The translations under genes were made by a program, and so were the position numbers. Below are positions 44,864 to 48,892 of a DNA stretch of 48,892 nt, in pieces. The stretch covers positions 1-48,892 of the forward strand of contig DYJK01000011.1 in the NCBI GenBank assembly GCA_020723165.1, read 5' to 3'. Each line of letters opens with the position of its first letter. The stretch's first letter is position 1. Source of the stretch: Melioribacter roseus (GTDB taxonomy: Bacteria; Bacteroidota; Ignavibacteria; Ignavibacteriales; Melioribacteraceae). The notes under the pieces were generated by a model that was not told the origin of the DNA, did not search any database, and saw only the letters and a program-made list of their open reading frames with translations.

Positions 44864-45847
44864 TTAGGAAACAAGTTTTGCCAGTTCTTTTGCAATGTTG
44901 AAAACATCCAATCCTTTTGTGAACGGAAGACAAATACCAGCCGGGCGACGTGTCTTCTCTTTCCAAACTTCGGGAATATTTTTTGCGCCATTCAGTGCGC
45001 CGCTTATTGCGCCGACAATCGCACCGATTGTATCGGCATCGCGCCCAAAATTACCGCCATAAATTATTCCTTTTTTGAAATCACCTTTCGTTAACATCAA
45101 CACGGCAAATGCTTCAACCACTGCTTCGGGAACAGCGGCTTTGTAGGTTGACCACAATTGATGATGAAGCGGCATCCACGCTTCTTCGAGCGAATTGGAA
45201 TTGTTAATTATCTCGATTGCTTTGAGCATGTTGTATCTCAACCATGAATCTTCCGGCATAAATTTAAGAGCGGTGTCAATGATCTCATCGATTGCTGCAT
45301 CAACCATAGCAACTGAAATTGCGGCGGCAACTGATTTAGCGCCCCAAATGCCGTCGCGCCAATGACTCAATGAAGATTCAATTTCCGCAAGACGTGCCGC
45401 TTTTTCGGGATCGCCGGCGCAAACAATTCCAACCGGTGTAATTCTCATTGCGGCACCGTCGCTAATATTGTACGCGTTGAACTTGCCGGATTCGGGCGGC
45501 ATAATTCCGCGTTTGAGATTTGCCATTCCTTCGATTTCACTTGCACCGCCGCGTTTTAATTCTTTGTTTGGACCGACATATTTAATCCACGATTTCACGA
45601 CATCATCAGTTGTTAATTTTCCATCGCATTCGATCAAAGTTTGTGCGGTCAACAACGCAAAATCGGTATCGTCCGTGCTCGGCACTTCGCTTTCGTCAAA
45701 ATCCATTGTGATGCCGTACATAAAATGTTTTTCAGGTGTCCGAGCGGCATCGCCGAACGAATCGCCGATTGCATGACCGATCAGCGCGCCGTAAGCTTTG
45801 TCGATTAACAAATTCTCATCTTTTATTAAATCAATTTTGGATCTCAT
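44864..45847 (-). CDS. ADP-ribosylglycohydrolase-fold protein 1
   Basis: A 327-residue member of the ADP-ribosylglycohydrolase (DraG/ARH) family, all-helical and cytoplasmic. It starts at ATG 45845-45847 behind AAGGAG. The two di-metal motifs are intact: STDDTDFAL (TDDTD, residues 58-62) and GGNFGRDADTIGAIVGA (GRDADT, 268-273). Other family blocks are AYGALIGHAIGDSFGDA near 18-33 and SHWRDGIWGAKSVAAAIS near 161-178. DraG removes ADP-ribose from nitrogenase reductase, but no nitrogen-fixation gene or ADP-ribosyltransferase is nearby. The neighbours are a sugar ABC ATPase and three similar proteins, so I infer hydrolysis of an imported glycoside. Closest relatives here are proteins 3 and 4. Confidence 0.92.
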   Translation of the reverse strand: MRSKIDLIKDENLLIDKAYGALIGHAIGDSFGDAARTPEKHFMYGITMDFDESEVPSTDDTDFALLTAQTLIECDGKLTTDDVVKSWIKYVGPNKELKRGGASEIEGMANLKRGIMPPESGKFNAYNISDGAAMRITPVGIVCAGDPEKAARLAEIESSLSHWRDGIWGAKSVAAAISVAMVDAAIDEIIDTALKFMPEDSWLRYNMLKAIEIINNSNSLEEAWMPLHHQLWSTYKAAVPEAVVEAFAVLMLTKGDFKKGIIYGGNFGRDADTIGAIVGAISGALNGAKNIPEVWKEKTRRPAGICLPFTKGLDVFNIAKELAKLVS

Positions 45848-45859
45848 TTTTTCTCCTTG

Positions 45860-47188
45860 CTAAAATTTTTTGATCGCCAGTCCGCAAGTGCGTTTGGCAA
45901 GATTTGAGAAACCCGAGTTGTCGAATCCCTTCATGCTGCTTCTTATTTTATCTTTTAAAGGTGCAATCCATTTCGATGGAAGTTTGTCGAAGCCGTTCAT
46001 TGTTCCGATAATCGAACCGACTGTTGCGCCGCTGCTGTCCGTATCTAAACCGCCCATTACTGTGGCGCAGATTGATTTCTCAAGATCTCCTTTGCCGTAA
46101 GTAAGTGCAGCCGCTATCAATGCAATGTTGTTTACCGAGTGAACCCAAAAATATTTTTCGTACTCTTTGAGAAGAACATCAAGTATGGCATCCCACGATG
46201 ATTTTTTTTTTACCGTTGAGATTCCGAATTTTGCCGCTTGTGCTGTTCTGCTTTCATCGGGAATATAATTGATCGCTAAAGTCAAAGCTTCTTCGGGACT
46301 CTTCGTAAAAAATGAAATTGCGACAACCGCAGCGATAAACATTTCAGCATAAACACCATCTCTTGTATGACTGAGTGAGGCATCTTTGAAAGCAAGTTGA
46401 ACAGCTTGCAAAGGATTGCCGGGAGAAACCCAGCCCCAAATATCTGCACGTATCATTGCACCGATCCATTCGCGGTAAGGATTACGATAGATTGGAACGT
46501 TTTGCAAATCAATCAATTGCAAAAGATTGTTGTATGCGGCACGCTCCGCAGTAAATGTTGAAAGCACCGGAAGAATGCTAAGCCACGTTTCTGCAACACT
46601 GCCGGTTGTAAATTCCTTCCCATACTTTTCAAGAATATGAAGATTGAGCATCGCGTAATTCATGTCGTCGTCTTCTGTCATGCACAAAATATTTTCGCGC
46701 AAACTTTCTTTGCCTTCGTGACGGTTCCATGGATATTTTTTTAGAATTTCTTCGGGCATTCCTTCAGCAGTTATATAATTATCGAGCGGATACGAATTAT
46801 TCGAAGAAAGAATTTCCTTTATCACTTCGCGCCGATATTTCTCGATCGGCTTGCCGAGCAAACATCCGGCAGCGCGGCCGTTCCATCCGCCGAGAATTTT
46901 ATCATAGAGTTGATCGAACGAAAGATCAATTTTTGGTTTTGCTTCTTTCTTTTTTAATTCATCTAAAAAATTTTGAATCACAGTGTTGTTGATATTCTTT
47001 TTAAAACTTTCCAATCGTTCTAAAAATTTTTCTGTTTCGCTCCTAATTTCAGTTTGATCGGTGCAATTTTTCTTAACCGATTCCCAATCTCTTTTCAGCT
47101 CGCTTGTTTCTATTCCTTCGTCCTCAAGCTGGACGAGTTCAAATTCAACAAGCTGTTCAGGGCGAATCCATGAAATATCTACTTTCAT
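45860..47188 (-). CDS. ADP-ribosylglycohydrolase-fold protein 2, with N-terminal extension
   Basis: A 442-residue member. About 90 residues precede the catalytic core (ISWIRPEQLVEFELVQLEDE, then charged helices). They are absent from the other three copies. The core starts FDQLYDKILGGWNGRAAGCL, the subclass with a GxxxGRAxGCxLGxPxE start. Metal motifs are TEDDDMNYA (171-179) and GGLDTDSSGATVGSI (379-393), both with their aspartates. It differs clearly from proteins 1, 3 and 4, so it probably acts on another bond or moiety. It lies 12 bases upstream of protein 1 and 6 bases downstream of protein 3 in the direction of transcription, so it is certainly co-transcribed. It is cytoplasmic. Confidence 0.92.
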   Translation of the reverse strand: MKVDISWIRPEQLVEFELVQLEDEGIETSELKRDWESVKKNCTDQTEIRSETEKFLERLESFKKNINNTVIQNFLDELKKKEAKPKIDLSFDQLYDKILGGWNGRAAGCLLGKPIEKYRREVIKEILSSNNSYPLDNYITAEGMPEEILKKYPWNRHEGKESLRENILCMTEDDDMNYAMLNLHILEKYGKEFTTGSVAETWLSILPVLSTFTAERAAYNNLLQLIDLQNVPIYRNPYREWIGAMIRADIWGWVSPGNPLQAVQLAFKDASLSHTRDGVYAEMFIAAVVAISFFTKSPEEALTLAINYIPDESRTAQAAKFGISTVKKKSSWDAILDVLLKEYEKYFWVHSVNNIALIAAALTYGKGDLEKSICATVMGGLDTDSSGATVGSIIGTMNGFDKLPSKWIAPLKDKIRSSMKGFDNSGFSNLAKRTCGLAIKKF

Positions 47189-47194
47189 ATTCTT

Positions 47195-48238
47195 TTATTT
47201 GTCTAGATTTGTTTCTGCAATTTGATTTAGCTGTTCTGCAATTGTGTTTAAATTTTTTCCCTTCAAAGAGGGAATACAAATACCGTTCAGCCGTGTAAAA
47301 TTTTTTACCCATTCTTCTTCGAAAGGTTCATTGTTCATCGTGCCGCAAAGCGCACCAACAAATGCCGGAACGGAATCCGCAGTTTTGGCGAGTGACGCCG
47401 CAGCGGTAATTCCAACAGAAATATTTCCGCCGGATAAAACAAACAAAGCCAGCGTAAGCGCAAGATTATCCGGCGCAGATGAACCGTAATTGTAAGTGTG
47501 ATCTATTATTTCATCGTGCAAAACCGGCAGTGCGCTGAAAACTGATTTATACTTTTTAGAAATCTTTAGCGCTTCGTTTATTTTCAAGTAGAGCCAACTG
47601 TTTGTTGGAATCGGTTGAAGAGCGGCAGAAATAATTTTTTCAATTTCTGTTTCTACGCAAGCTGTACTAATTGCCGCCGCAATTGACTGCGCCGCCCAAA
47701 TTCCATCGAGCGAATTTGTGATTGACGCTTCCAAACCGGCGCACTCAACCGCTTTATCGATATCGCCGGCATATATCGCACCGATAGGAATTGCACGCAC
47801 CATCGAGCTATCATCGAAATAATGCGGATTGTCATTACCGGTTACGGGAGGCATCATATTCTTTTTAAAATTATTTAACGCCGCAATCACGGCAACACTT
47901 CCTTTAATTTGCGATTCGTCTTCTGCGAGTTCCTTCCATGCTTTTATGTGTGAATCAAAATTATAAACACCTTCATTTTGAATAAGAATCTGTGAAATAA
48001 ATGCCGCCCACTCGCTGTCATCAGTCGGAGAAATCTTAAACGATTCTGTCGGAATGTTCAATGAAAAAGGAAGATTGGGTTTTAAAATTCCAACAGATTC
48101 CGATTCAACATCGATTTCTCTTCTCAGTCGTCTCGTCCAAAATGGAAAGTTGTAACTTTTGTGATAGAGTGCTTGCCAGCTCAACGCATCGCCGGCGGCC
48201 AGACCGAGCAAAGCATTTTTTGTTCTTTGATAATTCAT
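47195..48238 (-). CDS. ADP-ribosylglycohydrolase-fold protein 3, with altered metal motif
   Basis: A 347-residue member starting MNYQRTKNALLGLAAGDALSW. The first metal motif is kept in part as SPTDDSEWAAF (TDDSE, 72-76, for TDDTD). The second is SLAKTADSVPAFVGAL (AKTADS, 284-289), where proteins 1 and 4 have GRDADT and GRDTDT. The first aspartate of the pair is replaced by threonine and the glycine and arginine are changed, so one metal position is damaged. NSLDGIWAAQSIAAAIS (175-191) and the general fold are conserved. The reading frame is intact, so this looks like a functional change (binding, regulatory or altered catalysis), not decay. Confidence 0.88.
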   Translation of the reverse strand: MNYQRTKNALLGLAAGDALSWQALYHKSYNFPFWTRRLRREIDVESESVGILKPNLPFSLNIPTESFKISPTDDSEWAAFISQILIQNEGVYNFDSHIKAWKELAEDESQIKGSVAVIAALNNFKKNMMPPVTGNDNPHYFDDSSMVRAIPIGAIYAGDIDKAVECAGLEASITNSLDGIWAAQSIAAAISTACVETEIEKIISAALQPIPTNSWLYLKINEALKISKKYKSVFSALPVLHDEIIDHTYNYGSSAPDNLALTLALFVLSGGNISVGITAAASLAKTADSVPAFVGALCGTMNNEPFEEEWVKNFTRLNGICIPSLKGKNLNTIAEQLNQIAETNLDK

Positions 48239-48352
48239 TTCAATTTATCCGTGATACATATTAATCATAAATCCATTTGTGGTCGAACAAGCTAATTCAT
48301 CAACCGGAATTCTTTTATTTACCCTTGCGACCTTTGCGTTTAACTTTGCGTG

Positions 48353-48407
48353 CTTTGCGTGAACCCCTTTCCTTTCTTTCACGCAAAGGCGCTAAGGATA
48401 CGCTAAG
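48353..48407. repeat. ACGCAAAG-type hairpin repeat running into a gene end
   Basis: CTTTGCGTGAA (48353-48363) and TTCACGCAAAG (48378-48388) are exact inverted arms around a 14-base loop. The flanks repeat the unit (CCTTTGCGT, ACTTTGCGTG before; GCGCTAAGG, ACGCTAAGT after). This is the pattern of the dispersed 'ACGCAAAGGCGCTAAG' intergenic repeats seen in many genomes. Its right part overlaps the last codons of the gene at 48392, supplying its stop. The rest of the gap (48239-48352) is plain AT-rich sequence. Confidence 0.65.
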
Positions 48408-48892
48408 TCTGCAAGTTTGCTTGCTATCGAAACCAGATCAACATCTTTAACTATTTTGATGCAATTACCATTTACGGTTTCTACTTTTCCGCTCCACTTT
48501 TGTGGAATCATATCGTAACCGATTTTTGCACCGAGAATTGCACCGGCAATTGCGGCAATCGTATCGGTATCTCTTCCTACATTAACTCCGCCGAGCACGG
48601 CATCCGAAAAATTTCCTTTCGAAGCGGCGATCAATCCAAAACTTAACCCAACAGCTTCGGGTGCTAAATCAGCCCAATGATAATAACTGCACGGTATTTC
48701 ATCGTACAACTTCACAAGTGCATCTTCCATGTTTAATGCATTCGAACCAATCTCAATTCCTTTGCTGATTGCCCGATAACTCCAAGAATCTTTCGGCACC
48801 GAATTGAGTGCCGCATCAAAAATTTTTTCGAGTGAACAATCAATCATCGCCATAGAAATTGCGGAAGCAACTGCCATCGCAGAATAAATTCC
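48392..48892 (-). CDS. ADP-ribosylglycohydrolase-fold protein 4 (partial, runs off the right edge)
   Basis: The last 166 codons of a fourth family member. The frame is open to the window end, where it reads GIYSAMAVASAISMAMIDCS, matching GIWGAKSVAAAISVAMVDAA of protein 1. The second metal motif is intact: GGVNVGRDTDTIAAIAGAI. The C-terminus (NGNCIKIVKDVDLVSIASKL) is the usual family end, followed by ADLAYP, whose last codons lie in the repeat at 48353-48407. The first metal motif lies outside the window. An internal ATG at 48875-48877 is not a real start. It is the most upstream visible gene of the tandem set. Confidence 0.9.
   Translation of the reverse strand, partial: GIYSAMAVASAISMAMIDCSLEKIFDAALNSVPKDSWSYRAISKGIEIGSNALNMEDALVKLYDEIPCSYYHWADLAPEAVGLSFGLIAASKGNFSDAVLGGVNVGRDTDTIAAIAGAILGAKIGYDMIPQKWSGKVETVNGNCIKIVKDVDLVSIASKLADLAYP

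Noticed and set aside
44864-48892. The ADP-ribosylglycohydrolase set as an antitoxin or anti-phage system
   Set aside because: No ADP-ribosyltransferase toxin or other defence gene is adjacent, whereas sugar transport genes are; the tandem of four is not a toxin-antitoxin layout.

Overview
The window is A+T-rich bacterial DNA that most resembles the Ignavibacteria / Melioribacter-type side of the Bacteroidota-Chlorobiota supergroup. The pointers are type IX secretion (T9SS) C-terminal domains with the typical 'NYPNPFNP' block, PorV/PorQ-like outer-membrane proteins, a TonB-dependent receptor with a carboxypeptidase-like N-domain and no SusD partner, and a NUDIX-type (NrtR-like) sugar regulator. 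The assignment is by protein style only, not by any marker gene. No tRNA, rRNA, CRISPR array or transposase gene was seen. Every gene except one is on the minus strand, so transcription runs from right to left.

The window reads as a large glycan-utilisation region centred on alpha-mannosides. (1) 1-6236: a NUDIX-family regulator (the only plus-strand gene) faces a minus-strand operon of GNAT acetyltransferase, GH89 alpha-N-acetylglucosaminidase, sodium:solute symporter, two tiny membrane proteins, a hypothetical protein and the first codons of another probable TonB receptor; the divergent promoter region carries repeated AGTGTAT half-sites. (2) 6302-12856: a secreted GH92 alpha-mannosidase, an alkaline phosphatase lipoprotein and a purple-acid-phosphatase-like metallophosphoesterase; the GH92 and the metallophosphoesterase share the same C-terminal chitobiase-like + PA14 module. 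(3) 13208-15505: a soluble PAS/GAF histidine kinase. (4) 15722-38704: a long co-directional run of TonB receptor, T9SS cargo protein, PorV-like protein, surface DUF4185-like propeller, secreted GH38, small surface lipoprotein with T9SS tail, second DUF4185-like propeller, six-hairpin glycosidase, an esterase broken by an in-frame stop, ROK sugar kinase, a mannose-6-phosphate isomerase fused to a degenerate kinase-like domain, a UgpC/MsmX-type ABC ATPase and a cytoplasmic GH38. (5) 38893-42705: two sugar ABC permeases, a solute-binding protein and a GntR/UTRA regulator with a long palindromic operator candidate. (6) 42863-48892: an esterase, a second UgpC-type ATPase and four consecutive ADP-ribosylglycohydrolase-fold proteins, the last running off the right edge.

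A working model, which is inference: surface GH92/GH38 enzymes and phosphatases trim (phospho)mannose-containing glycans, the TonB receptor with its T9SS partners and the ABC importer bring in products, the cytoplasmic GH38 finishes hydrolysis, ROK kinase phosphorylates the mannose and the fused isomerase turns mannose-6-phosphate into fructose-6-phosphate. The most unusual part is the tandem family of four ADP-ribosylglycohydrolase-like proteins beside a sugar ABC transporter. It suggests that this fold is used here as a set of intracellular glycosidases rather than for reversing protein ADP-ribosylation. One of the four has lost a residue of the metal site.
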